Shown here in pieces: positions 1 through 8,030 of a stretch of DNA of 51,944 bases. Origin of the DNA: Actinomycetes bacterium. Its GTDB lineage: Bacteria > Actinomycetota > Acidimicrobiia > Acidimicrobiales > RAAP-2. The position numbers and the translations under genes were made by a program. Below the pieces are notes generated by a model. The model was not told the origin of the DNA, did not search any database, and saw nothing but the letters and a program-made list of their open reading frames with translations. The stretch covers positions 1 through 51,944 of the forward strand of contig JAJZAC010000006.1 of NCBI GenBank assembly GCA_021799615.1. Direction: 5' to 3'. Positions within the stretch are counted from its first letter, which is position 1. Every line of letters starts with the position of its first letter.

Positions 1-149
1 TCTCTCCGACGGACCGGGGTCTGCTACTGGGCTCTCCGGCGATTACCCAGACGGGACTTGCACCCGCAGGCTTGGTCCAGTTTTCAGGACGCAACATGCA
101 CCGACCGTACCGGCGGGGACCGGCCCCCACAACCGGTACCCTTCGGGGG
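1..149. other. Left-edge non-coding segment, unidentified
   Basis: No convincing gene lies upstream of the first CDS. Read on the minus strand, the segment contains GCGGGTGCAAGTCCCGT. It resembles a tRNA T-arm (GCGGG stem, 7-base loop, CCCGT) but lacks the usual TTC loop, and no acceptor or anticodon arm could be drawn. It may be the remnant of a structured RNA or intron that begins outside the window. The bases just before the first gene presumably include its promoter, but I see no clear -10/-35. Confidence 0.25.
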
Positions 150-902
150 GTGAGCGACACGGACGAGACCGCGGACGAGACCGGGGACGAGAACGCCGGC
201 ACCGCCGGGGACACGGACGAGACCGGGGGCGGGGACCGGTCCCCCGTCGGCGGACAACGCCGTCGGCCGGGCCTCCTGGGGAAACTGCCCGGCCTGCTGG
301 CCCAGGCGCCCCCGGGGACGGTCACCACGTCGGCGCGTCCGGCCAGCCGCTGGCAGGTCGACCGCCTGGAGCAGACCGAACGGCGCTTCTCGTTCGCCGC
401 CGCGGTGGTGGCGGTCATCTTCGGGGTGACCATCTACGTGTCCGAGACCTCGGACCGGCACTTCCACCTGGCGAAGAACCAGCTCTCCCCGCAGACGATG
501 CTCGTGCTCGGTCTGGTCCTCGGTGCGTTGCTGGTGGTCACCGCCCTCGTGGGGCGGCGGGGCCCGGTGGCGTTCGTGGCACTCTTCGGCGGCATCGCCT
601 TCTTCGCCTACGGCTTCCTCGGACTGTTGTTCTGGATCCTCGGCTTCTGGCTGCTCTATCGCGGCTACAAGGCCCAGAAGGCAGCGGCAGCGGCACGCTC
701 GGCGGCCGGGACGTCCGGCCCCACCCGGTCAACCGCCGGGCGGGGCCCCGGCGCCCGGGACCGCGGCACCAACCGGGCACCCTCCCCGTCGGGGCCCCGG
801 CGACCACCCGAGGCGAACAAGCGCTACACCCCCAAGCGCCCGCCGCCGGGGGCTCCACGCCCGTCGAGGCGGGAGCGACGCCGGGCAGCGGACGGGTCCT
901 GA
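150..902 (+). CDS. Hypothetical membrane protein with acidic N-tail and basic C-tail
   Basis: A protein of about 250 residues of unknown function. The ORF track starts at 72, but the in-frame GTG at 150 gives a more natural start (V-SDTDETADETG). The first 40 residues are rich in Asp, Glu, Thr and Gly. Three hydrophobic segments follow: FAAAVVAVIFGVTIYV, MLVLGLVLGALLVVTALV and a longer FVALFGGIAFFAYGFLGLLFWILGF region. The C-terminal 80 residues are strongly basic and Pro-rich (RPSRRERRR at the end), suggesting a cytoplasmic tail facing nucleic acid or phospholipid. It stands alone, ending 20 bases from the convergent tetR gene. I recognise no domain family. Confidence 0.7.
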   Translation: MSDTDETADETGDENAGTAGDTDETGGGDRSPVGGQRRRPGLLGKLPGLLAQAPPGTVTTSARPASRWQVDRLEQTERRFSFAAAVVAVIFGVTIYVSETSDRHFHLAKNQLSPQTMLVLGLVLGALLVVTALVGRRGPVAFVALFGGIAFFAYGFLGLLFWILGFWLLYRGYKAQKAAAAARSAAGTSGPTRSTAGRGPGARDRGTNRAPSPSGPRRPPEANKRYTPKRPPPGAPRPSRRERRRAADGS

Positions 903-922
903 GGCGCCGGCGCCGGGCGACG

Positions 923-1627
923 TCACCCGGATCGCCCGGCGTCGCCCTCCCGACGGCCTCCGTCGACCAGGAGCGCCGAACGGAGCAGGTCCAGGAGCTC
1001 GGCCCGGCGCCGGACCAGTGACCGCGCCGTCGGCTCCTCGCCCACGGCGCGGAGCACCCCCACCTCGGTGACCATGCCGATGACCGTCGAGTAGATGGCG
1101 AGGAGGAGGAGCCGTGGTTCGTGGCGACGCATGTGCCCGGCGTCCATTTCCGCCCGGAGGAAGTCGTTGGCTCGTGCCACGAGGGGCTCCAACGCCGCCG
1201 TCAACCGGGTGGCCGACGGGGGGCCGAGGCGGCCGACCTCACGCACCAGGCCCAGGAGCTCGGGCCGCCGGGCCGCCAGCCGGAACACCGAGCGGACCAC
1301 CGCCTCCACCCGGTCCCATCCGTCACCGGCGCTGGCCAGAGCCGTCTCCAGCGCGGCGGTGAGGTCGGCGGCGCTGCGGTCGATGACCGCGTCGAGGAGC
1401 GCCTCTTTGGACGGGAACCAGTAGAGGATGGTCTGCTTGCGGACCTCGAGGCCGGCGGCCAGCGCGTCGAGTGAGGTCGCCTCGTAGCCGCGTTCGGCGA
1501 ACGACACCAGGGCGGCGTCGAGGATGCGGCTGGCGGTCCCGCCGTCGGCAGCACGTCGGCCTCGGCCGGACGGTGCCCCGGAACCCCCGGCCGGCGGGGT
1601 CGCTGGGTCGGTGGTCGACGGGCTCAC
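923..1627 (-). CDS. TetR-family transcriptional regulator
   Basis: This 234-residue protein has a TetR-type helix-turn-helix after a disordered 30-residue leader. The motif runs ILDAALVSFAERGYEATSLD, then LEVRKQTILYWFPSKEALLDAV, which is the recognition helix and the YWxF/PSKEAL signature. The C-terminal ligand-binding half is all-helical and divergent, as in the family. It starts with GTG only 23 bases from the divergent acyl-CoA reductase gene. A perfect 12-bp palindrome sits in that gap, so the regulator probably represses itself and the lipid operon and responds to a fatty acyl or related ligand. The ligand is an inference from the context. Confidence 0.9.
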   Translation of the reverse strand: MSPSTTDPATPPAGGSGAPSGRGRRAADGGTASRILDAALVSFAERGYEATSLDALAAGLEVRKQTILYWFPSKEALLDAVIDRSAADLTAALETALASAGDGWDRVEAVVRSVFRLAARRPELLGLVREVGRLGPPSATRLTAALEPLVARANDFLRAEMDAGHMRRHEPRLLLLAIYSTVIGMVTEVGVLRAVGEEPTARSLVRRRAELLDLLRSALLVDGGRREGDAGRSG

Positions 1628-1628
1628 T

Positions 1629-1640
1629 TACCATATGGTA
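1629..1640. promoter_or_regulatory. Palindrome TACCATATGGTA, probable TetR operator and divergent promoter core
   Basis: A perfect 12-bp inverted repeat lies 1 base upstream of the tetR start and 10 bases upstream of the reductase GTG. Its TATGGT-like halves could also act as -10 elements in both directions. With only 23 bases between the start codons, both transcripts would be leaderless or nearly so, and a bound repressor would block both promoters. Confidence 0.6.
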
Positions 1641-1650
1641 GACAACCGTC

Positions 1651-4083
1651 GTGGTCGACGTCCGCCATGCGCTGGCCGGGAAACGGTTCTTCGTGACCGG
1701 CGCCACCGGGTTCCTGGGGACGGCGCTCGTCGAGCGGTTGCTCCGGTCGGTACCGGACTGCCAGGTCGTCCTCCTGGTCCGGCCCGGGCGCCGGGCCACG
1801 CCGGCCCAGCGCGTGGCGAGAGAGATCGTGAAGAACGACTGCTTCGACCGGCTCCGGGCCGAGCTCGGCGACCGGTTCGACGACGAGATCTCCGCCCGGC
1901 TCCAGGCGGTGGCCGGCGACGTCGGCACCGACCGCCTGGGTCTCGACGACGACGGGATCCGCCTCCTGTCGACGTGCGACGTGGTCGTGCACAGTGCCGC
2001 CACCGTCAGCTTCGACGCGCCGCTCGACAGCGCCGTCGAGGTGAACATGCTGGGGCCGTCCCGGGTGGCCGAGGCCGTCGTCGAGGCCCGGGCGCTGGCC
2101 GCCGCCGACGGCCGCTCCGGCCCGGCGCACTTCGTACCGGTGTCGACCGCCTACGTGGCCGGCACCCACCAGGGCGAGGCGGCCGAGGAGCTCCTCGACG
2201 GGAACCGCTACAGCGTGGCCGTCGACTGGCGCGGGGAGGTGGCGGCCGCCCGCCGCCTGCGCGACGACCTCGAATCGGCGTCGCGGCGCCCGGAACGACT
2301 GGCCGGTTACACCCGCTCGGCCCGTGACGAACTGGGCGCGGCCGGGCTGCACCTCCTGGCCGAACGGGCCGAGCGGCTGCGCGAGGACTGGGTGAAGCGG
2401 GAGCTGGTCGACGCGGGCAAGGCCCGTGCCCAGGCCCTCGGCTGGCCGGACGCCTACGCGTACACCAAGGCTCTGGGCGAACGGGCCCTCACCTCCCGCT
2501 TCGGCGGCGAGGTGCCCATCACCATCGTCCGGCCGTCGATCATCGAATCGGCCCTGGCTGAGCCCCGCCCCGGCTGGATCCGGGGGTTCCGGATGGCCGA
2601 GCCGATCATCCTCTCGTACGCCCGGGGCCTGCTGCGCGAGTTCCCCGGCGTGCCCGAGGGCGTGATCGACGTCATCCCCGTCGACCTGGTGGTGGCGGCC
2701 ATCGTGGCCGTGGCCGCCCGCGGCCCGGTCGGCACGTCACCGTCGGTCGTCCACGTGGCCTCCGGCGTGCGCAACCCCTTCCGCTACGGACGACTGGTCG
2801 ATCTGGTGCAGGCGTGGTTCACCGACCACCCCATCTACGACGCCGACGGCCAACCGATCGTGGTCCCCGAATGGTCGTTCCCGGGACGGGGACGGGTCCA
2901 GCGCCAGCTCCAACGGGCCGACCGGCTCATGGAGACGGCCGAACGCCTGGTCGGCTCCCTTCCCGTGCGGGGCCGGCGCGCCACCTGGATGGCCGGCCTC
3001 GAGGAACGCCACGCCCTCGTCCAACGCGCCCTCGGCTACGTCGAGCTCTACGGCGCCTACACCGAGACCGAGGCCCGCTACCGGGTGGACCGCCTGCTCG
3101 GCCTGTGGGGCGAGCTGTCCGAGGCCGACCGGGAGCGGTTCTGCTTCGACCCGGCCGCCATCGACTGGGACACCTACGTCCGCGACGTCCACCTGCCCTC
3201 CATCGTCAGCCACGCCCGGGTGCGCACGACGCCCGGTCGTTCCACCCAGGTGCCCCGGGCCGAGCGGACCCGGGCCGCCGTCCTCTCCCCCGACCGCCAC
3301 CTGGCCGCCTTCGACCTGGAGAACACCCTCGTGTCCTCCAACGTGGTCGACTCCTACGCCTGGCTGGCGTCGCGCCACCTGCCGGCACGCGGCCGGGCCG
3401 CCTTCGTGGCCGACCTGGTCCGCCAGGCCCCCGCCCTGCTGGCCCTGGACCGGCGGGACCGCGGTGACTTCCTCCGCTCGTTCTACCGGCGCTACGAGGG
3501 CGCCCCCACCGACCGGCTCGACGACGACGGGTGGGAGCTGTTCCACCACCTCCTCCTGGCCAAGTCCTATCCGTCGGCCATCGCCCGGGTCCGTCGCCAC
3601 CGGGCCCTCGGCCACCGCACCGTGCTCATCACCGGTGCCCTCGACCTGGTCGTCGAGCCGCTGCGCCCCCTGTTCGACGACATCGTGTGCGCCCGGTTGG
3701 GCCGCAACGGCGGGACCTTCACCGGGCACCTCGACGAGCTCCCCCCCATCGGCGAGGCCCGGGCCCTGGTACTGGCCGACTACGCCGCGGCCGAGGGGCT
3801 CCGCCTCGAGGAGTCCGTCGCCTACGCCGACTCGGCCAGCGACCTGGCCATGCTCGAGGCGGTCGGGTTCCCGGTGGCCGTCAACCCGGAAGCCAAACTG
3901 GCCGCCATCGCCCGGCGGCGTGGCTGGCTGGTCGAGGAGTGGGGCACGGCCGAAGGCGGCCCGCGTCCCGTGCTCCCGCTCGGTCCGCTCGACGCGCCCG
4001 GCGCCCGCCGGCGACCGGGTGACTCCCCCTTCTCCCCCGCCGCCCGCGCCGGTGCCCGGCGGCGCCTGGAGCCACGGCGGTGA
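1651..4083 (+). CDS. Fatty acyl-CoA reductase (extended SDR) fused to HAD-like domain
   Basis: This 810-residue two-domain protein has an N-terminal half (about 1-500) that is an extended SDR of the NAD-binding_4/FAR type. It carries the Rossmann motif VTGATGFLG near residue 14, a Ser/Thr-rich catalytic region (PVSTAYVAG) and an active-site YAYTKALGE (YxxxK). Such enzymes reduce fatty acyl-CoA or ACP to aldehyde or alcohol with NADPH. The C-terminal part (from about 545) is a HAD-IB fold with FDLENTLV, LITGALDLV and ADSASDLAML. Two HAD positions differ from the active consensus: the second motif-I Asp is Glu, and the motif-III Lys seems to be Arg (GEARALVLADYA). The phosphatase may therefore be weak or non-catalytic. 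First gene of a four-gene overlapping operon. Confidence 0.85.
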   Translation: MVDVRHALAGKRFFVTGATGFLGTALVERLLRSVPDCQVVLLVRPGRRATPAQRVAREIVKNDCFDRLRAELGDRFDDEISARLQAVAGDVGTDRLGLDDDGIRLLSTCDVVVHSAATVSFDAPLDSAVEVNMLGPSRVAEAVVEARALAAADGRSGPAHFVPVSTAYVAGTHQGEAAEELLDGNRYSVAVDWRGEVAAARRLRDDLESASRRPERLAGYTRSARDELGAAGLHLLAERAERLREDWVKRELVDAGKARAQALGWPDAYAYTKALGERALTSRFGGEVPITIVRPSIIESALAEPRPGWIRGFRMAEPIILSYARGLLREFPGVPEGVIDVIPVDLVVAAIVAVAARGPVGTSPSVVHVASGVRNPFRYGRLVDLVQAWFTDHPIYDADGQPIVVPEWSFPGRGRVQRQLQRADRLMETAERLVGSLPVRGRRATWMAGLEERHALVQRALGYVELYGAYTETEARYRVDRLLGLWGELSEADRERFCFDPAAIDWDTYVRDVHLPSIVSHARVRTTPGRSTQVPRAERTRAAVLSPDRHLAAFDLENTLVSSNVVDSYAWLASRHLPARGRAAFVADLVRQAPALLALDRRDRGDFLRSFYRRYEGAPTDRLDDDGWELFHHLLLAKSYPSAIARVRRHRALGHRTVLITGALDLVVEPLRPLFDDIVCARLGRNGGTFTGHLDELPPIGEARALVLADYAAAEGLRLEESVAYADSASDLAMLEAVGFPVAVNPEAKLAAIARRRGWLVEEWGTAEGGPRPVLPLGPLDAPGARRRPGDSPFSPAARAGARRRLEPRR

Positions 4084-5324
4084 AGACCCTCGTCGTCGAA
4101 CGGAACGTGGCCCGCTTCGCCGCCTCCCGGCTCGCCTCCGCCTTCGGATCGGGCCGGGGAGCAGCCGTCGGTCCGCTCCGCCTGCTCGACGTCGACCCAC
4201 CCGACCGTCCTGGCGGCGACGGGTGGGTCCGGCTCGTGCCCACCCTGTCCGGGATCTGCGGTTCGGACCTGGCCACCCTCGACGGCCGGAGCTCGCGCTA
4301 CTTCGAGGACCTGGTGAGCTTCCCGTTCGTTCCCGGCCACGAGGTGGTGGGGGTGCTCGACGCGGACGGCACCGACCGGTCGGGCGCGCCGCTGGCCGCC
4401 GGCACGCGCGCCGTCATCGAGCCGGTCCTCGGCTGCGCTCCGCGGGGCATCAACCCGCGCTGCCCCGCCTGCGCCGCCGGCCACACCGGCGCCTGCCCCC
4501 ACCTCACCGACGGCCGGCTCGCCCCCGGGCTGCAGACCGGCTACTGCGCCAGCACCGGCGGCGGGTGGTCGGCCGCCGGTCTGTGGGCCCACGCGTCGCA
4601 GCTGCACGCAGTGCCCGACGCCCTGTCCGACGAGGACGCCGTGATGGTCGAACCCACCGCCTGTGCCGTCCACGCCGTGCGCACCGCCGGCATCGGCGAC
4701 GGCGACGTGGTCGCCGTGGTGGGGGCCGGCACCATCGGCCTGGCGGTGGTGGCAGCGCTCGCCCACGCCCTGGCTCCGGTGACGCCGGGCGCCGTGGTGG
4801 TCGGTGCCCGCTATCCCCACCAGCGACAGCTGGCCGAGCGCCTGGGTGCCACGGCGGCCGTCACGCCGGAGCAGCTGCCCCGGGCCGTGCGGCGGGTCAC
4901 TCGTTCCCTGGCCGTGGCCGGCTCGGTCACCGGCGGGGCGGACGTGGTCCTCGACTGCGCGGGTACCGCCGAGTCCCTGGCCACGTCGTTGGCACTGACC
5001 CGCAACGGTGGCCGGGTGGCGCTGGTCGGCATGCCCGGGCGGGTCCAGGTCGACCTGGCACCCCTCTGGCACCGCGAGCTGACCCTGGCCGGCGCCTACG
5101 CCTACGGCGTCGAGGCGCCGGCCGACGGCAGTGCCGGTGACGGCCGGCGCACGTTCGACGTCGCCATCGACCTGGTGGCCTCGGCCGGACTGGGTGACCT
5201 CGTCTCGGCCACGTACCCGCTCGAACGCTACGAGGAGGCCCTGGCCCATGCCGGTGCCGCCGGCCGGCGTGGCGCGGTGAAGATCGCCTTCGCACCCCGC
5301 AACCGGAAAGGACGTGCCCGATGA
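4080..5324 (+). CDS. Zinc-dependent alcohol dehydrogenase (MDR family)
   Basis: This 414-residue medium-chain dehydrogenase has catalytic-zinc ligands in GICGSDL and PGHEVVG. A structural-zinc Cys cluster is spread over CAPRG..RCPACAAGHTGACP. The coenzyme Rossmann motif is VVGAGTIGLAVV, followed by LDCAGTAESLATSL. The start is the GTG overlapping the reductase stop by 4 bases (GTGA). Its position after a fatty acyl-CoA reductase suggests interconversion of a long-chain aldehyde and alcohol, but the substrate is not visible from sequence. Soluble and probably cytoplasmic. Confidence 0.85.
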   Translation: MKTLVVERNVARFAASRLASAFGSGRGAAVGPLRLLDVDPPDRPGGDGWVRLVPTLSGICGSDLATLDGRSSRYFEDLVSFPFVPGHEVVGVLDADGTDRSGAPLAAGTRAVIEPVLGCAPRGINPRCPACAAGHTGACPHLTDGRLAPGLQTGYCASTGGGWSAAGLWAHASQLHAVPDALSDEDAVMVEPTACAVHAVRTAGIGDGDVVAVVGAGTIGLAVVAALAHALAPVTPGAVVVGARYPHQRQLAERLGATAAVTPEQLPRAVRRVTRSLAVAGSVTGGADVVLDCAGTAESLATSLALTRNGGRVALVGMPGRVQVDLAPLWHRELTLAGAYAYGVEAPADGSAGDGRRTFDVAIDLVASAGLGDLVSATYPLERYEEALAHAGAAGRRGAVKIAFAPRNRKGRAR

Positions 5325-6910
5325 GCCCCCGTCCAGGGTTCGTGCTCGACGTCGACCGCTCCACCCCTCCCACCCTGTTCTGGCACGGGGAGGGCTTCCG
5401 CCTGGAGCGCCTGCCCGTGGGCAGCCGGGTCGTCTACGCCCCCGAGCCGCTCGAGCCGCTGCGCGATCCCCGCGCCGCCATCCGCTCCGCCCTCCTCCAC
5501 CCCCTGGGCGACAGCGAACCACTCGACGCGCTGCTGCGGCCGGGCATGCGCCTCACGATCGCCTTCGACGACGTCTCCCTCCCGTTGCCGCCGATGGCCC
5601 GGCCCGACGCCCGCCAACTGGTCATGGAGGAGGTGCTGGACCTGGCAGCGGCGGCAGGCGTGGACGACGTCGTCCTCATCGCCGCACTCGCCCTGCACCG
5701 GCGCATGACCGAAGCCGAACTGCGCCACGCGCTGGGGGACCGCGTCTACGACGCGTTCGCTCCGGCCGGCCTCCTCCTCCAGCACGACGCCGAGGACCCC
5801 GACGCCCTGGTCCACCTGGGCGTGACCGACCAGGGCGAGGACGTCGAGATCAACCGCCGGGCTGCCGAGAGCGACCTGCTCGTCTACGTGAACATCAACC
5901 TGGTCGCCATGGACGGCGGCCACAAGAGCGTCGCCACCGGCCTGGCCAGCTACCGGAGCCTCCGCCACCACCACAACCCGGCCACCATGCGGGCCAGCCG
6001 GTCGTTCATGGACCAGCACCACTCCGAGCTCCACTCCTCCAACTGGCGGATGGGGCGGCTCATCGCCGAGTCGGGCGTACGGATCTTCCAGATCGAGACC
6101 ACCCTCAACACCGACACCTTCCCCGGCACCTTCGACTTCCTCCAGAAGCGCGAGTGGGAGTGGAGCCTGCGCGACCGCGCCGCGTTCGCCGCCAGTTCGG
6201 CCGCTCTCGAGCGCACCCCGCCCCGGGTGGCCCGACGGATCTTCCATTCGGTGCGGGCTCCCCACCGGCTGACGTCCGTCCAGGCCGGTGAGGTCGAGGC
6301 CGTCCACGCCGAGACGACGGCCAACGTCCACCGCCAGCAGCTGGTGGCCGTCGACGGGCAGACGGACATCCTCACCATGGGCCTCCCCTACATCAGCCCC
6401 TACAACGTCAACTCCGTGCTCAACCCCATCCTGGTGGCGTGCCTCGGACTCGGCTACTTCTTCAACCTGTACCGGGGGCGACCCCTCGTGCGCGAGGGCG
6501 GCGTGCTCATCATGAGCCACCCCACCCGGCCGGAGTTCGACCCGGTCCACCATCCCAGCTACATCGACTTCTTCGAGGAGGTCCTGCCGGAGACCACCGA
6601 CCCGGTGGCCATCGCCGAACGGTTCGAGGAGTCCTTCGCCACCGACCCGTGGTACGTCCACCTGTACCGGACCGGCTACGCCTACCACGGGGTCCACCCC
6701 TTCTACATGTGGTACTGGTGCGCGCACGCCCTCGAGCATCTCGGCGCGGTGATCGTGGTGGGCGGCGACCCCGCGTCCGTCCGCCGGATGGGGTTCCGGC
6801 CCGCCTCGACGCTGGCCGACGCCCTCGAGATCGCCTCCGACGTGGTGGGGACCTCGCCGACCCTCACCCACCTCCACACGCCCCCGATCATGCTGGCGGA
6901 CGTCACGTGA
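5321..6910 (+). CDS. LarA-like (lactate racemase domain, DUF2088) protein
   Basis: This 529-residue protein resembles the N-terminal domain of nickel-pincer lactate racemase LarA. It has the RPGMRLTIAFDD stretch, where LarA has its conserved Asp/Arg region, then DVVLIAALALHRRMTEAEL and several His-rich segments (LRHHHN, DQHHSELH). No LarB, LarC or LarE cofactor-synthesis gene is in the window. The start ATG overlaps the dehydrogenase stop by 4 bases, and the stop overlaps the acyltransferase start by 4. In this lipid operon it more likely acts on a hydroxy- or keto-acyl intermediate than on lactate, which is inference. It could equally be a non-nickel paralogue of unknown chemistry. Confidence 0.7.
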   Translation: MSPRPGFVLDVDRSTPPTLFWHGEGFRLERLPVGSRVVYAPEPLEPLRDPRAAIRSALLHPLGDSEPLDALLRPGMRLTIAFDDVSLPLPPMARPDARQLVMEEVLDLAAAAGVDDVVLIAALALHRRMTEAELRHALGDRVYDAFAPAGLLLQHDAEDPDALVHLGVTDQGEDVEINRRAAESDLLVYVNINLVAMDGGHKSVATGLASYRSLRHHHNPATMRASRSFMDQHHSELHSSNWRMGRLIAESGVRIFQIETTLNTDTFPGTFDFLQKREWEWSLRDRAAFAASSAALERTPPRVARRIFHSVRAPHRLTSVQAGEVEAVHAETTANVHRQQLVAVDGQTDILTMGLPYISPYNVNSVLNPILVACLGLGYFFNLYRGRPLVREGGVLIMSHPTRPEFDPVHHPSYIDFFEEVLPETTDPVAIAERFEESFATDPWYVHLYRTGYAYHGVHPFYMWYWCAHALEHLGAVIVVGGDPASVRRMGFRPASTLADALEIASDVVGTSPTLTHLHTPPIMLADVT

Positions 6911-7917
6911 GCACGCCCCCCGCCACCGGGAGCTGGTCGGGCCGGCTGCGCAGCGCCTCGGCGGCGGCGGCCGACGCCGCTCTCGGAGCCCGGAAGCGCC
7001 GGGCCCGGGTGGCGTCCCGGGTGGCCCGGCTGCCGTTCCCCCTGCGCGCCCCGACCTGGCCCGGCTCGGTCGAACGCCCCCCACCCGACCGGGGCCTGGG
7101 CGTCGACTACGACACCGGCTGGTCCCGGCGATACCCGGTGCGCCTGGCGCGTGCCGTGCTCCTGGACAACGTCGCACGTCCCCTGGCCCGGCTGGTCGCC
7201 GATCCGGTGGTCCGGGGCGAGGAGAACCTCGTCGACCTCGAGGCGCCCGTCATCTTCGTGGCCAACCACGCCAGCCACGTGGACACGCCCCTCCTGCTCT
7301 CGTGCCTCCCGGTGCGGTTCCGGCACCGGACGGTGGTGGCCGCCGCCGCCGACTACTTCTTCGACCGGACGTGGAAGGCGGCACTGTGGTCGTTCGCCCT
7401 CGCCACCATCCCCATCGAACGGACCCGGGTGAACCGCCGCTCGGCGGCCCTGGCCGCCGAACTGGTGGGCGAGGGATGGAGCCTGGTCATCTTCCCCGAG
7501 GGCGGCCGCTCGCCCGACGGGTGGGGCCAGCCGTTCCGGGGGGGTGCCGCCTACCTGGCCGACCGGACCGGACGCCCGGTCGTCCCCGTCCACATCGACG
7601 GTTCCCGCCACGTCCTCCCGAAGTCCGGATCCCCTGGGCGGTCCGGCCTCCACCGCTCGCAGGTCACGGTGACGTTCGGCGCCCCCCTCTCGCCCGACGA
7701 CGGCGAGGACGCCCGGCACTTCGGCGGGCGCATCGAGGCGGCGGTGGCCACCCTGGCCGACGAGCGGGGCACCGACTGGTGGACGGCGAAGCGCCGGGCC
7801 GCGGCGGGGACCACCCCGGCCCTGGGCGGTCCCGACGTCGCTCCGTGGCGGCGGGCCTGGGCGCTCCCCGCCACCCCCCACCCCGCCCACGACGACGAGT
7901 GGCCGCTGGCCGACTGA
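6907..7917 (+). CDS. 1-acyl-glycerol-3-phosphate acyltransferase-like (PlsC/LPLAT)
   Basis: This 336-residue acyltransferase starts at the GTG overlapping the previous stop; the ORF-track start at 6439 is an upstream read-through. The catalytic HX4D motif is NHASHVD at about residue 122. The phosphate-binding block is FPEGGRSPDGWG and the fourth block is VVPVHIDGSR. About 100 basic residues precede the domain, and one hydrophobic stretch could anchor it to the inner membrane face. It probably esterifies an acyl chain onto a glycerol or glycolipid acceptor using the products of the upstream genes. Last member of the overlapping operon. Confidence 0.82.
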   Translation: MSTPPATGSWSGRLRSASAAAADAALGARKRRARVASRVARLPFPLRAPTWPGSVERPPPDRGLGVDYDTGWSRRYPVRLARAVLLDNVARPLARLVADPVVRGEENLVDLEAPVIFVANHASHVDTPLLLSCLPVRFRHRTVVAAAADYFFDRTWKAALWSFALATIPIERTRVNRRSAALAAELVGEGWSLVIFPEGGRSPDGWGQPFRGGAAYLADRTGRPVVPVHIDGSRHVLPKSGSPGRSGLHRSQVTVTFGAPLSPDDGEDARHFGGRIEAAVATLADERGTDWWTAKRRAAAGTTPALGGPDVAPWRRAWALPATPHPAHDDEWPLAD

Positions 7918-8030
7918 CCCGGCAGTCACGTGCCGGGCAGAGCCGGCATCGCTGACCGGGTCTCCGGGCACGCCGGGGCCCGCATGAGCGTCCTCCACCT
8001 CCGGATCGACCACCACGAGCCGTCCCTAGG

